Assembly (NCBI GenBank): GCA_005888335.1
Contig: VAWY01000025.1
Coordinates: 1 to 64,000 of the forward strand
Origin: Actinomycetota bacterium
GTDB taxonomy: Bacteria > Actinomycetota > Thermoleophilia > Solirubrobacterales > Solirubrobacteraceae
DNA length: 64,000 nucleotides
Direction: 5' to 3'
Each line of letters opens with the position of its first letter. Position 1 is the first letter of the stretch. The position numbers were made by a program, and so were the translations under genes. A model generated the notes under the pieces. It searched no databases and was not told the origin of the DNA. It saw only the letters and a list, made by a program, of their open reading frames with translations. Of the stretch, positions 8,099 to 17,215 are shown piece by piece.

Positions 8099-9469
8099 AT
8101 GCAGTCGGCTCAGTCCACGCCTGCCGGGATCCCCGGCGTCGAGCTGACCGGTCCGTGGCCGGTGGGGCGGTACGCGGTCAGGCTGCGCGCATGGCTGCGC
8201 GAGCGAGCCCGCGTCCAGCTGTTCGGCGAGGTCTGGGGGTGGCGCGTGCACCGCACCCGCGTGTACTTCGAGCTGCGCGACGCCGACGGCGCGGTCCCCT
8301 GCGCGATGTGGCTCAACGACCTCGAGCGGCTCGGCCTGGCGGAGGGCGCGCTCGCCGACGGGGTGCGCGTCGTCGTCGCGGGCGGCCCGGACTACTACCC
8401 CGGCTCGCGGACGTCGTCGCCTGGGTTCTCGTTCGCGGTGAGCGCCCTGCGCGTCGCCGGCGAGGGCGACCTTCTCGCCCAGCTCGACCTGCTGCGCAAG
8501 CGCCTCGACGGCGAGGGCCTGTTCGCGCCGCAGAAGGCCCTGCCCCGCCCCGCCCTGCCGCGCTCGATCGGCGTGGTGACCGGCGAAGGCGGCAAGGCGC
8601 GCGACGACGTGCTCGCCGGGCTGGCCCGTCGCGGCTGGGCCGGGCGGCTGGTCTGGGCGTTCGCGCCCGTGCAGGACCGCCACGCGGCGCCGGCGATCAC
8701 GCGCGCGCTGCAGGACCTGGCGGCCTGCGCCGGCGTCGAGGTCATCGTGGTCGCGCGCGGCGGCGGGTCGCTCGCCGACCTGTTCTGCTTCTGCGACGAG
8801 ACGCTGTGCCGGACGGTCGCGATGCTCCCCGTGCCGGTCATCGCCTCGGTCGGCCATCACACCGATCGCACGCTGCTCGACGACGTCGCGGCGGCGAGTT
8901 GCTCGACGCCCACGCACGCCGCGGAGACCGCCGTGCCCTGCCACTGCGGCGACGCCCGGGCGCGGCTGGCGCGCGACGCGCACCGGGTGGCGGCGCACGG
9001 GCGCCGCGCGGCGGCCGAGCGCGCCCGGACGCTGGCGCGCCTGGCGCGCGCGCCCGCCCACCACGTCGCGCGCCAGCGCGCGCGGCTGCACCAGCTGCTG
9101 CGCGAGGCGCGCGCCAGCGGCGCCCGGCGCGTGCGCGACGACCGCGCGCTGGCCGCACGGCAGCGCCTTGTGCTGGCCCGCAAGGCGGCGGCCGCGGGGG
9201 GCGACGCGGCGCGGGCGCGCGCGGCGCTGGCCCGGACGGCCGAGCGCGTCGAGCGCGCCGCCGGCGACGCGATCGGCGTGCGCGCCGAGCGGCTGGCCGC
9301 GGTGTCGATCGCGCTGGCCGCCCACGACCCCGAGCAGGCGCTCGCCCGCGGCTACGCGCTCGTCGAGGACGCGCGCGGCGAGCTGGTCACGACGGCGAAG
9401 GCGGCGCGCGCGGCGGGCGCCGTCCGCATCCGCTTCACCGACGACGCCGTGGAAGCGAGGATCACATGA
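8099..9469 (+). CDS. xseA: Exodeoxyribonuclease VII large subunit
   Basis: 456-residue catalytic subunit of exonuclease VII, which degrades single-stranded DNA in both directions during repair. It has an N-terminal OB fold (residues ~25-115, VQLFGEVWGWRVHRTRVYFELRD) and the catalytic region with IGVVTGEGGKARDDV and the conserved EVIVVARGGGSLADL, followed by ASVGHHTDRTLLDDVA. Residues ~285-390 form a very Ala/Arg-rich coiled coil, and a short C-terminal cap ends in RIRFTDD. ATGA overlap with xseB. Confidence 0.95.
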   Translation: MQSAQSTPAGIPGVELTGPWPVGRYAVRLRAWLRERARVQLFGEVWGWRVHRTRVYFELRDADGAVPCAMWLNDLERLGLAEGALADGVRVVVAGGPDYYPGSRTSSPGFSFAVSALRVAGEGDLLAQLDLLRKRLDGEGLFAPQKALPRPALPRSIGVVTGEGGKARDDVLAGLARRGWAGRLVWAFAPVQDRHAAPAITRALQDLAACAGVEVIVVARGGGSLADLFCFCDETLCRTVAMLPVPVIASVGHHTDRTLLDDVAAASCSTPTHAAETAVPCHCGDARARLARDAHRVAAHGRRAAAERARTLARLARAPAHHVARQRARLHQLLREARASGARRVRDDRALAARQRLVLARKAAAAGGDAARARAALARTAERVERAAGDAIGVRAERLAAVSIALAAHDPEQALARGYALVEDARGELVTTAKAARAAGAVRIRFTDDAVEARIT

Positions 9470-9702
9470 GCGAGACGATCACCCAGACCTACGAGAGCGC
9501 CCAGGCGCGCGTGGAGCAGATCATCGTCCGGCTGGACTCCGGCGAGGCCGGGCTGCGCGAGACCCACGACCTCGTCGCCGAGGCGAAGACGCTGATCGAG
9601 TTCTGCGCGGGCGAGCTCGACGCGGTCGGCCGCGGGCTCGAGGAGCTGCGGCTCGACGCGCTCGTAGAGCGCCTCGAGACCGACCCCGGCAGACGCGCCT
9701 AG
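9466..9702 (+). CDS. xseB: Exodeoxyribonuclease VII small subunit
   Basis: 78-residue helical protein that binds the coiled coil of XseA. It has the family pattern ARVEQIIVRLDSGEAGLRET, then the charged helix with the LIEFCAGELDAV segment. Its ATG overlaps the xseA TGA by 4 bp, so the subunits are translationally coupled. Confidence 0.93.
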   Translation: MSETITQTYESAQARVEQIIVRLDSGEAGLRETHDLVAEAKTLIEFCAGELDAVGRGLEELRLDALVERLETDPGRRA

Positions 9703-9748
9703 GTTGTTGCCCGCACCGCGCGCTGCCGGGGACCCCCGCCCCCGCGAG

Positions 9749-12202
9749 TCAGACCTGGCGCCGCTTCCGCCCGCAGGTGCGGTAGGTCCGCGTCGTCGTC
9801 ACCCGCCGGCCGTTGCTCAGGCGCGAGACGATGCGGACGCGCACGCGGCCGGCCTCCAGGCCCCGCAGCGAGATGCGCAGGGCCAGCCGCTTGCCGCGGA
9901 CGGTCCGCGCCCGGCCGCCGCCGACGGACACGCGCGCGCTGACGACGCGCCGGCCGTGGATCCGCCTGGCGAGGTGGATGACGAAGCTGCGCCGGCTGAC
10001 GCAGCCGATCGTCGTCTTCCCCGAGGCGACCCTCGCGACGATGTCGCAGCCGCCGAGCGTGACCTTCAGCGGCCCGTCGCTGGTGACGTCGACCTGCGCG
10101 TCGCAGCCCACCCCGGCGCGCGGGGCGTCGATCCTGACCGCGCCGATGTTGGTCGCCTTGAGGTCGAGCCGGTTGCCCTTGGGCTCGGCCGGCGTGGCGC
10201 CCCACTCGATCGTCCGGCGCGTGTACGGGATCGGGCCGTGCGAGCCGCCGTTGAGCGTCCCGGCGCCGGGCTTGACCGGCTCGACCGGGGCGTCGCCACG
10301 GGCGGCGGCGAGCGAGCGCACGTCGATCGTCCCCGTCGAGCCGGCCGCGCGGACCTTCAACCCCGACAGCCAGTAGGCGTGGTCGGTCGGCGACAGCGCC
10401 TTGGGATCCTGGCTGGGGTCGACGAGGTAGGTCACGTGGGCGGGGTTGCGGTCGACGGTGTGGTCGGCGAAGAACGCCGCGGCCGGGGCGTACTCGTCGT
10501 TGTTGCCCTCGGTGATGTGGCCGGCCGGCGTGAACACCCAGTGGTCGTAGCGGATGCCGGCCTGCTGGGCGTTGGAGAAGGCCTCCTCGCTCAGTTCGGG
10601 CCCGACGAGCTCGTCGGTCTGGCCGTACCAGGCCATGACCGGGATGTTGCGCAGCGCCTTGAACGACGCGGCCGAGGTCGGCGGGCCGACGATCGGGAAC
10701 GCGCGCGCCCACAGGTCCGGCCACCGCGTCGCCAGCCGGTACGTGCCGGCGCCGCCCATCGAGTAGCCGGTGATGTCGGTCTCGTCCGGGTTGAGCCGGT
10801 AGTGGCGCGCGATGTCCGCCCACATCTCGAAGACGTCGGCCTCGGCGTAGCTCTTGTAGCTGCCGTCCGGCCCCCGGCCCTCGGGCGAGGCGAAGATCGA
10901 GCCCGCGCCCCGCTCGCCCATCTGCTCGGCCTCGTGGCTGCCGAGGAACTCGTTGTAGTTGGCCGAGAGGCCGTGCATGCTGACCACGAGCCCGAAGCCC
11001 TTGGCGGGCACCGGCTTCTTGGGCACGTAGAGCGCGTAGGGCTGCAGCTGGCCGCCGTAGCGGCCGCTGCACTCGGGCTGGGTGCTCGTCAGGCACTTCT
11101 GGTTGAAGTCCGCGCCCTGGCCGAAGACGAAGCGGCTGGGGAAGATGCGGTCGAGGTGACCGGTCTGCGGGACGCCCGACTCGTCGTCGAGGCCGTCGGC
11201 GAGCTTGGCGAAGTCGACCTGGGCGTTGAACTCGCTGACGTCGCCCGCGGCGAGCACGTCGCCCTGGCGGCGCTCGCGCCACCACGTGCCGTCGGCGACG
11301 ACGCCCGCGTGTCCCTCGACGATCGTGTTGGCGAAGGGCGGGTCGTAGATGCGCGGGACCGGCTCGTTGACGCGGAAGGCCATGTTGAACAGCGCCTCGC
11401 CCGACGGGCTGACGCCGCCGGGGTTGGTGGCGGTGGCGGTCGGCCCCGGCTTGAGGTACGTCCCGGCCTCGGGGTCCCAGAGCCCGACGCCCGCGGCCAT
11501 GCGGACCGTCGAGCGGCCCGGGTCCCACGCCGCGTGCGGCACGCGCACGTCGATCTGGCGGCGCGCCAGGTCGACGGTGGCGGTCGGCGCCGGCGTCACC
11601 GGTTGGCCGGTCGCGGCGTCGATCAGCTCGGCGCCGGCGCCGTGAACGGTCAGGAACAGCTGCGCGGGCGAGACGACGCCCGCCCCGTGCGGCCAGGGCA
11701 CCAGCCCGGCCGAGTCGCCGAACGCGATGGTGAAGGCGGTGCGGTCGGGGGCCTTGAGCGTGTTGAGCGTGACGCGGAAGGCTGTCGAGTCGGCCAGCGG
11801 CCTGACGCGCAGCTCGACGAGGTCGGCGGCGTTGTTGGCGAACGTCGCCGTGTCGGTCGGGTAGCTCAGCGTCCCGTGCTTGGGCGAGAACATGTTCTCG
11901 AGCTGGTTGAACGGGTCGTTGGGGTCGTCGCCCGGGCCCGTGCCGCCGTGGTCGTCGAAGAGGAAGTCCTGGTAGAGGAACTCGCCGTCGCGGTAGGCCT
12001 CGGCGCCGGAGACGAGGATCGGCGGGGCCTTCCACGGGCCGGTGTTCTGCAGCTGCGGAGCGTCGGGCGCCGGCGCGTAGAGCACGTCCGGCCCGGGCCG
12101 GGCCCCGGAGTCGACGCTCGGCAGCGAGGCGCCCTCGGCGCTCCCCGCGATGGCGCCCATGGCAAGCGCGACGAGCGGGACCGCCAGACCCTTCACCCTC
12201 AT
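9749..12202 (-). CDS. Large secreted alpha/beta hydrolase with N-terminal beta-sandwich domain
   Basis: 817 residues with a signal peptide (MRVKGLAVPLVALAMGAIAGS). Residues ~40-290 look like a glucodextranase-C/DOMON-type beta sandwich. An alpha/beta hydrolase or prolyl-oligopeptidase/esterase-like domain follows at ~380-620, with VVSMHGLSANYNEF, the nucleophile elbow GYSMGG, and HITEGNNDEY as a candidate His. The last ~180 residues are beta-rich and basic, with paired cysteines. It probably acts on extracellular substrates as an esterase or peptidase; which one cannot be told. I use the ATG at 12202, since the TTG four codons upstream has no better ribosome site. Confidence 0.75.
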   Translation of the reverse strand: MRVKGLAVPLVALAMGAIAGSAEGASLPSVDSGARPGPDVLYAPAPDAPQLQNTGPWKAPPILVSGAEAYRDGEFLYQDFLFDDHGGTGPGDDPNDPFNQLENMFSPKHGTLSYPTDTATFANNAADLVELRVRPLADSTAFRVTLNTLKAPDRTAFTIAFGDSAGLVPWPHGAGVVSPAQLFLTVHGAGAELIDAATGQPVTPAPTATVDLARRQIDVRVPHAAWDPGRSTVRMAAGVGLWDPEAGTYLKPGPTATATNPGGVSPSGEALFNMAFRVNEPVPRIYDPPFANTIVEGHAGVVADGTWWRERRQGDVLAAGDVSEFNAQVDFAKLADGLDDESGVPQTGHLDRIFPSRFVFGQGADFNQKCLTSTQPECSGRYGGQLQPYALYVPKKPVPAKGFGLVVSMHGLSANYNEFLGSHEAEQMGERGAGSIFASPEGRGPDGSYKSYAEADVFEMWADIARHYRLNPDETDITGYSMGGAGTYRLATRWPDLWARAFPIVGPPTSAASFKALRNIPVMAWYGQTDELVGPELSEEAFSNAQQAGIRYDHWVFTPAGHITEGNNDEYAPAAAFFADHTVDRNPAHVTYLVDPSQDPKALSPTDHAYWLSGLKVRAAGSTGTIDVRSLAAARGDAPVEPVKPGAGTLNGGSHGPIPYTRRTIEWGATPAEPKGNRLDLKATNIGAVRIDAPRAGVGCDAQVDVTSDGPLKVTLGGCDIVARVASGKTTIGCVSRRSFVIHLARRIHGRRVVSARVSVGGGRARTVRGKRLALRISLRGLEAGRVRVRIVSRLSNGRRVTTTRTYRTCGRKRRQV

Positions 12203-12255
12203 CAGGAGCGTCAACGCACCGCAGACCGAAACCTTGCGCCTGACACCATGTCTCG

Positions 12256-13311
12256 ATGCCCACGTTCGACCGCCTCGCTGGTCTCCCGCTTCGCGTCGAC
12301 GGCTACGCGCTCGAGGACCGGCGCCAGGACTGGCAGCACTTCACGCGCGCCACCACGACGATCCACCTGCATGGGGCCGGCGAGCAGGGGCTCGGCGAGG
12401 ACGTCACCTACCAGGTCGAGGAGCACGACGCCCTGCAGGCCGCGGGCGCCGTGCTCGACCTGGCCGGCGAGTGGACGCTCGAGGCGTTCTGCGAGCACGT
12501 CGGCGCGCTCGACCTCTTCCCCGCCACGCCGCAGACCGAGGTCTCGCGGCTGTACCGCCGCTGGGCGTTCGAGTCGGCCGCGCTCGACCTCGCCCTGCGC
12601 CAGGCCGGCGCGCCGCTGCACGAGGTCGTCGGCCGCGACCCCGTCCCGCTGACGTTCGTCAACTCGCTGCGCCTCGGCGAGCCGCCGACGCTCGAGCCCG
12701 TCCGCGTCCGGCTCGAGCGCTACCCGACGCTGCGGCTCAAGCTCGACGCGGTCAGCGAGTGGACCGAGGACATGTTCGCCTGGCTCGCGCAGACCGGCGC
12801 CGTGGACAGCGTGGACCTCAAGGGCATGTACCGCGGTACCACGGTCGACCAACCGCCCGATCCCGTTCTCTACCGCCGCGTGGTCGAGTGGTTCCCGGAG
12901 GCGTGGATCGAGGATCCGTGGCTGAACGCCAAGACGCGTCCGATCCTCGAGCCGCATCGCGACCGCGTCACGTGGGACGCGCCGATCCACGCGCTCGCCG
13001 ACCTCGACGGCCTCCCGTGGCCGCCGCGGATGGTCAACGTCAAACCCTCGCGCGTCGGCTCGCTGCGCGAGCTGTGCGCGATGTACGACGCATGCGCGCG
13101 GCGCGGCATCGGCATGTACGGCGGGGGCCAGGGCGAGCTGGGCGTCGGCCGGGGCCAGATCCAGCTCCTCGCGGCGCTCTTCCACCCCGACGCGCCCAAC
13201 GACGTCGCGCCGCGCCCGTACAACGACGCGGTCCCGCCGCCCGGGCTGCCGTCCAGCCCGCTGGACCCCGATCCGGCTCCGATCGGGTTCCGCCGCGCCG
13301 ACGACGCTTGA
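12256..13311 (+). CDS. Enolase-superfamily protein (mandelate racemase/muconate-lactonizing-like)
   Basis: 351 residues. It has an N-terminal capping domain and a C-terminal barrel with superfamily markers: LRLKLDA (KxD, candidate general base), SVDLKG and WIEDPW (metal ligands), and MVNVKPSRVGSL (the second lysine region). The order matches the MLE/o-succinylbenzoate-synthase type of acid-sugar or lactone-forming enzymes. The active-site HxD pair of mandelate racemases is not evident. The substrate is unknown; no menaquinone genes are adjacent. It ends at the base where the PadR operator begins. Confidence 0.7.
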   Translation: MPTFDRLAGLPLRVDGYALEDRRQDWQHFTRATTTIHLHGAGEQGLGEDVTYQVEEHDALQAAGAVLDLAGEWTLEAFCEHVGALDLFPATPQTEVSRLYRRWAFESAALDLALRQAGAPLHEVVGRDPVPLTFVNSLRLGEPPTLEPVRVRLERYPTLRLKLDAVSEWTEDMFAWLAQTGAVDSVDLKGMYRGTTVDQPPDPVLYRRVVEWFPEAWIEDPWLNAKTRPILEPHRDRVTWDAPIHALADLDGLPWPPRMVNVKPSRVGSLRELCAMYDACARRGIGMYGGGQGELGVGRGQIQLLAALFHPDAPNDVAPRPYNDAVPPPGLPSSPLDPDPAPIGFRRADDA

Positions 13312-13331
13312 TACCTAGGTTCTCTAGGTAT
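13311..13331. promoter_or_regulatory. Palindromic operator, probably for the PadR regulator
   Basis: ATACCTAG-GTTCT-CTAGGTAT is a perfect 8-bp inverted repeat with a 5-bp spacer, ending 14 bp before the padR-like start. It is unusually AT-rich for this genome and also contains a TATA-like -10 candidate (TAGGTATAG). PadR proteins bind palindromes of this type in their own promoters, so it is likely the autoregulatory site. Confidence 0.7.
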
Positions 13332-13345
13332 AGCCTCGCCCGTCG

Positions 13346-13660
13346 ATGGCCGGCGACGCGCTCAAGGGACACCTCGACTCGCTGATCCTCGCGGTCCTCG
13401 CCGCGGGCCCGCTGCACGGCTACGCGGCGATCGAGGAGCTCAAGCGCCGCAGCGCCGGGACCTTCGACCTGCCGGAGGGCACCGTGTATCCGGCGCTGCA
13501 CCGGCTCGAGCGCGCCGGGCTGCTCGACAGCGCGTGGACGCAGGCCGAGGGGCGGCGCCGGCGCGTCTACCGGCTCACCCGCGCCGGCCGGCGCGAGCTC
13601 GCCGCCCGGCGGCGCGAGTGGCGCGGCTTCGCGCGGGCGGTCGAGGCGGTGCTGGCGTGA
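13346..13660 (+). CDS. PadR family transcriptional regulator
   Basis: 104-residue winged-helix regulator. The domain shows the family signature LILAVLAAGPLHGYAAIEEL, then TVYPALHRLERAGLL and a basic wing. It is a short, subfamily-2-like PadR lacking a long C-terminal coiled coil. It overlaps the next membrane-protein gene by 4 bp, the common arrangement in which PadR controls itself and a membrane or transport gene. The palindrome immediately upstream is its probable operator. Confidence 0.92.
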   Translation: MAGDALKGHLDSLILAVLAAGPLHGYAAIEELKRRSAGTFDLPEGTVYPALHRLERAGLLDSAWTQAEGRRRRVYRLTRAGRRELAARRREWRGFARAVEAVLA

Positions 13661-14544
13661 TCGACGAGCTGGGCCGCGAGCTGACCGCGCGCGGCGTGGA
13701 CCGGCGGCGGCGAGAGCGCATCCTCGACGAGATCGCCGATCACCTCGCGTGCGACCCGGACGCCGATCTCGGCGAGCCGCGCGCGCTGGCCGCCCAGTTC
13801 GCCGACGAGCTGGCGGCGAGCGCCGCCCGCCGCGCCGCGTGGACCGCGTTCGCCGCGCTGACGCTCGTCGCGGCGGCGCTGCTCGCCACCCAGGCCGCCC
13901 TCCCCGCCGTCCCCGACATCGCCGGCGGCCGCTCGGTCGTGCTGGCCGCCGTCGCGGGGCTCTGCGTGTTCGCCGGCGCCCAGGTCGCGTTCGTCGCCGG
14001 CTCGCTCGCCGCGCTGCGGGCGCTGCGCCTGCGCCGCGAGCCGGCGCTGGCGGCCGCCGAGGTGGCGCTGCTGCGCCGCCGGACCGCGGTCGCGCTCGGG
14101 GCGGGCGCGGCGACGGCAGCCGGGATAGCGCTCTACGCGCTGAACTTCTGGGACCAGGTGCCGCGCTGGTGGTCGCTGCTCAGCGTCGTCCTCGCCGCCG
14201 CCGCCGTCGCGCCGCTCGCCGCGGCGGCGCTCGCCCACGCGCGCGCGGGAGCGCTCGCGGTCTCCGTCGAGGGCCAGGCGGGCGGCTTCGCCGCCGACCT
14301 CGGCCCGCTCGCGCGGCCGCGGGCGATCGGCGTCGCCGCGGTGGCGGCGATGCTCGTGGGCGCTTCGCTCGCCGAGCGCTCGCTCGTCGAGGGCGTTGAG
14401 CGCGCCGCCGTGGAGGCGATCGCCTTCACGGCGGGCTACCTGGCGCTCGGCCGCCCCCTCGGGCTCAGTAGCGACCCGACAGGTAGTCCCAGGCCCGGCG
14501 CAGCTTCGCCGTCAGCTCGCTCTCCTCGGCGTCGGCCGGGTTGA
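13657..14544 (+). CDS. Integral membrane protein co-transcribed with PadR
   Basis: 295 residues. The first ~60 are soluble and helical (a DUF1700/HAAS-like start, ELGRELTARGVDRRRRERIL), followed by about six membrane helices rich in Ala/Leu. Proteins of this layout commonly follow PadR genes; function unknown. The start is GTG overlapping the padR stop (GTGA). The last 80 bp overlap the convergent PRC-barrel gene, so the C-terminal Ser/Arg/Pro tail after about residue 270 is read antisense to it and may not be conserved. Confidence 0.7.
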   Translation: MIDELGRELTARGVDRRRRERILDEIADHLACDPDADLGEPRALAAQFADELAASAARRAAWTAFAALTLVAAALLATQAALPAVPDIAGGRSVVLAAVAGLCVFAGAQVAFVAGSLAALRALRLRREPALAAAEVALLRRRTAVALGAGAATAAGIALYALNFWDQVPRWWSLLSVVLAAAAVAPLAAAALAHARAGALAVSVEGQAGGFAADLGPLARPRAIGVAAVAAMLVGASLAERSLVEGVERAAVEAIAFTAGYLALGRPLGLSSDPTGSPRPGAASPSARSPRRRPG

Positions 14545-14830
14545 CCTCCACCGCGGCCGGGTTGGCGCTGGGCTCGGGAAGCTCCCGCACCGCCGCCGCA
14601 TCGAGCGCGAGCACCACGCCGTGTTCGTGCAGCTCGGCGACGTCTGGGGCGTCGACGAAGCGATGGCCCCCGGGGCCGGGTCGCGTGTCGATGATCAGCC
14701 CGTCGAAGACGTCGGCGTCCTCGTCGGCGAGGACGTGGACGACGCGGCCGATCTCGGCGCCGTCGGCGGAATAGACGGGCGTGCCCTCCTTCAGCGCCAG
14801 GTACGCGATCGGGGCGCCGAGCTCCTCCAT
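14465..14830 (-). CDS. PRC-barrel domain protein
   Basis: 121 residues. The N-terminal 80 residues form a PRC barrel (EGTPVYSADGAEIGRVVHVLADEDADVFDGLIIDT), a small beta-barrel found in RimM and photosynthetic reaction centre H subunits and in many stress-related bacterial proteins. The C-terminal ~40 residues form an acidic helix. Function unknown. Its 3' end overlaps the convergent membrane-protein gene. Confidence 0.82.
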   Translation of the reverse strand: MEELGAPIAYLALKEGTPVYSADGAEIGRVVHVLADEDADVFDGLIIDTRPGPGGHRFVDAPDVAELHEHGVVLALDAAAVRELPEPSANPAAVEVNPADAEESELTAKLRRAWDYLSGRY

Positions 14831-14901
14831 GGCGCGATTCTCCCCCGCGCGGCGCGCCGCGAACCGCTCAACTTCGCCCGCCGCAAGCCGACCACCCTCC
14901 C

Positions 14902-17142
14902 GTGGACCTCCTGGCCACTGCCCGGCATCTGGCCTCGCGCCTCCCGCGCGGACACACGCTGCCCTGCGCCGTCTGGGAGCGCCGCCACCGGTGGATGGTC
15001 CGCGTCCTCTGGGCCCACGTCCCCGCGCTGGTCCTCTTCGCCGTCGCCCGCGGCTACACCGTCCAGCACGGCCTGCTCGACGTCAGCGCTCCCGCCCTCG
15101 CGGCGGCCGCCGCGACCTCCACGCGCTTCCCGCGCCGCCCCCGCGCCGCGCTCGTCGTCATGGGCCTGCTCACGTGCTCGGCCGTGCTCGTCCACCTGTG
15201 GGGCGGGCGCACCGAGGGCCACTTCCACTTCTTCGTGATGGTGGCGCTCCTGTCGCTGTACGAGGAGTGGTTCACCTACCTGCTCTCCTTCGCCTACGTG
15301 CTGTTCCACCACACGATCGGCGGCGTGTTCGAGCCGCATTCGGTCTACGACCACGCCGGCGGCTGGCACGCCCCGCTCAAGTGGGCCGGCATCCACGCGC
15401 TGTTCATCGCCGGGCTCGGCGTCGTCAACATCATCTGCTGGCGCCTCAACGAGGACGCGCGGCTCGAGACCGTCGCCAGCGAGGGCCGCTTCCGCTCGGC
15501 CTTCGACGACGCCCCGACCGGCATGGCCATGGTGGGGCTCGACGGCATCATCACCCGCGTCAACGAGGCGTTCTGCGCCCGGACCGGCTTCGCGGCCGAG
15601 GAGCTCATCGGCCGGCCGCTCGACGACCTGACGCCGGTCGACGACCGCGACGGGCGTCCCTGGCCGCGCGTCGAGGAGGGCGTGCGCGAGATCGAGCGGC
15701 GCTTCATGCGCCGCGACGGCTCGGTCGGCTGGGCGCTGTGGCAGCACTCGATGACCCGCGACCTCGACGGCCGGCCCGCCGCCTACGTCTCGCACTGCCT
15801 GGACATCTCGCTGCGCAAGCGCGCCGAGGACCAGCTCTCCTGGCAGGCGCACCACGACCCGCTCACCGGCCTGCCCAACCGCAAGCTCTTCGTCGAGCGC
15901 CTCGAGGGCGCGCTGGAGCGCCGCGCCGCCCCGGGCGGCGGGCGCGTCGCCGTCCTCTTCGTCGACCTCGACAACTTCAAGGTCGTCAACGACTCGCTCG
16001 GCCACGGCGCCGGCGACCGGCTGCTCGAGGCGGTCGCCGAGCGCCTGCGCCGGGTGCTGCGCCCCGACGACGTCATCGCGCGCTTCGGCGGCGACGAGTT
16101 CACCGTCCTGCTCGCCAACGTCCACGACGAGCGCCACGCGCTGCGCGTCGCCGACCGCCTGGCCGGCGCGCTGCGCGCGCCGCTCGTCCTCGACGGCGAG
16201 CAGCGCTTCATCACGGCCAGCGTCGGCCTGTCGCTGGCCGGGCCGGGCGACGACCGCGCCGAGCCGCAGGCGCTGCTGCGCGACGCCGACGCCGCCATGT
16301 ACCGCGCCAAGGAGCTCGGCAAGGCGCGCTGCGAGGTCTTCGACGACTCGATGCGCCAGCGCGCGGTCGAGCGCCTCGAGCTCGAGAGCGCCCTGCGCGG
16401 CGCCGAGGCGCGCGGCGAGCTGCGCCTGCACTACCAACCGCAGGTCACGCTGCCCGAGGGCCGCATCACGGGGGTCGAGGCGCTGCTGCGCTGGGAGCAT
16501 CCCGAGCACGGCCTCATCCCCCCGCTGCGCTTCATCCCGATCGCCGAGCAGACCGGAGTGATCCTGCCGATCGGCGCCTGGGTCATCCGCGAGGCCTGCC
16601 GCCAGGCCGCGGCGTGGGGCGATCCGAGCCTCCTCATGTCGGTCAACGTCTCGCCGCGCCAGCTCGGCGCGCCCGAGTTCGTCGCCGTCGTCGCCGAGGC
16701 CCTCGAGGAGACCGGCCTCGCGCCCGAGAGCCTGTGCCTGGAGATCACCGAGAGCGCGGTGCTCGCCGACGCCGACGCGGCGCTGGTGATGCTGCGCGAG
16801 CTCAAGACGCTCGGCGTCAAGCTGGCCATCGACGACTTCGGCGTCGGCCACGCGTCGCTGCGCCACCTGCGCCAGCTGCTGCCGGTCGACACGCTGAAGA
16901 TCGACAAGTCCTTCGTCGACGGCATCCTCTCCGACGACGACGACTCGGCGATCGTCGAGGCCGTCGTGCGCCTCGCGCACTCGCTCGGACTCGAGGCGGT
17001 CGCCGAGGGCGTCGAGCACGCCGAGCAGGCCGAGCGCCTGAGCGGGATGCTCTGCCAGGCGGCGCAGGGCTACCACTTCGCCCGCCCGTTGCCCGCCGGC
17101 GAGGTCGCCCGGCTGCTGCGCGCGCGCTCCGGCGCGCGCTAG
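14902..17142 (+). CDS. Membrane-anchored PAS-GGDEF-EAL cyclic di-GMP turnover protein
   Basis: 746 residues. About five membrane helices (30-190) are followed by a PAS domain (~195-310), a GGDEF domain (~325-480) and an EAL domain (~490-740). The GGDEF part keeps RFGGDEF, the metal Asp in FVDLDNF and an inhibitory I-site (RPDD, five residues before GGDEF). The EAL part keeps EALLRW, VNVSPRQL, EITES, AIDDFG and LKIDKSFV, so both cyclase and phosphodiesterase activities look possible. The usual DDFGTGYSS loop reads DDFGVGHAS. The start is GTG with no clear ribosome site. Confidence 0.93.
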   Translation: MDLLATARHLASRLPRGHTLPCAVWERRHRWMVRVLWAHVPALVLFAVARGYTVQHGLLDVSAPALAAAAATSTRFPRRPRAALVVMGLLTCSAVLVHLWGGRTEGHFHFFVMVALLSLYEEWFTYLLSFAYVLFHHTIGGVFEPHSVYDHAGGWHAPLKWAGIHALFIAGLGVVNIICWRLNEDARLETVASEGRFRSAFDDAPTGMAMVGLDGIITRVNEAFCARTGFAAEELIGRPLDDLTPVDDRDGRPWPRVEEGVREIERRFMRRDGSVGWALWQHSMTRDLDGRPAAYVSHCLDISLRKRAEDQLSWQAHHDPLTGLPNRKLFVERLEGALERRAAPGGGRVAVLFVDLDNFKVVNDSLGHGAGDRLLEAVAERLRRVLRPDDVIARFGGDEFTVLLANVHDERHALRVADRLAGALRAPLVLDGEQRFITASVGLSLAGPGDDRAEPQALLRDADAAMYRAKELGKARCEVFDDSMRQRAVERLELESALRGAEARGELRLHYQPQVTLPEGRITGVEALLRWEHPEHGLIPPLRFIPIAEQTGVILPIGAWVIREACRQAAAWGDPSLLMSVNVSPRQLGAPEFVAVVAEALEETGLAPESLCLEITESAVLADADAALVMLRELKTLGVKLAIDDFGVGHASLRHLRQLLPVDTLKIDKSFVDGILSDDDDSAIVEAVVRLAHSLGLEAVAEGVEHAEQAERLSGMLCQAAQGYHFARPLPAGEVARLLRARSGAR

Positions 17143-17215
17143 TGCTGGTCGACCTCGCGGGTTCGGGGGTCCCCGGCAACGACCGGTGCGGGCCCCGCGA
17201 ACGCGTCTGCCGGGG

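Noticed and set aside
7459..9702. 747-codon + strand frame over xseA
   Set aside because: Only its last 78 codons (xseB) are real; the rest is a shadow of the methyltransferase and xseA.
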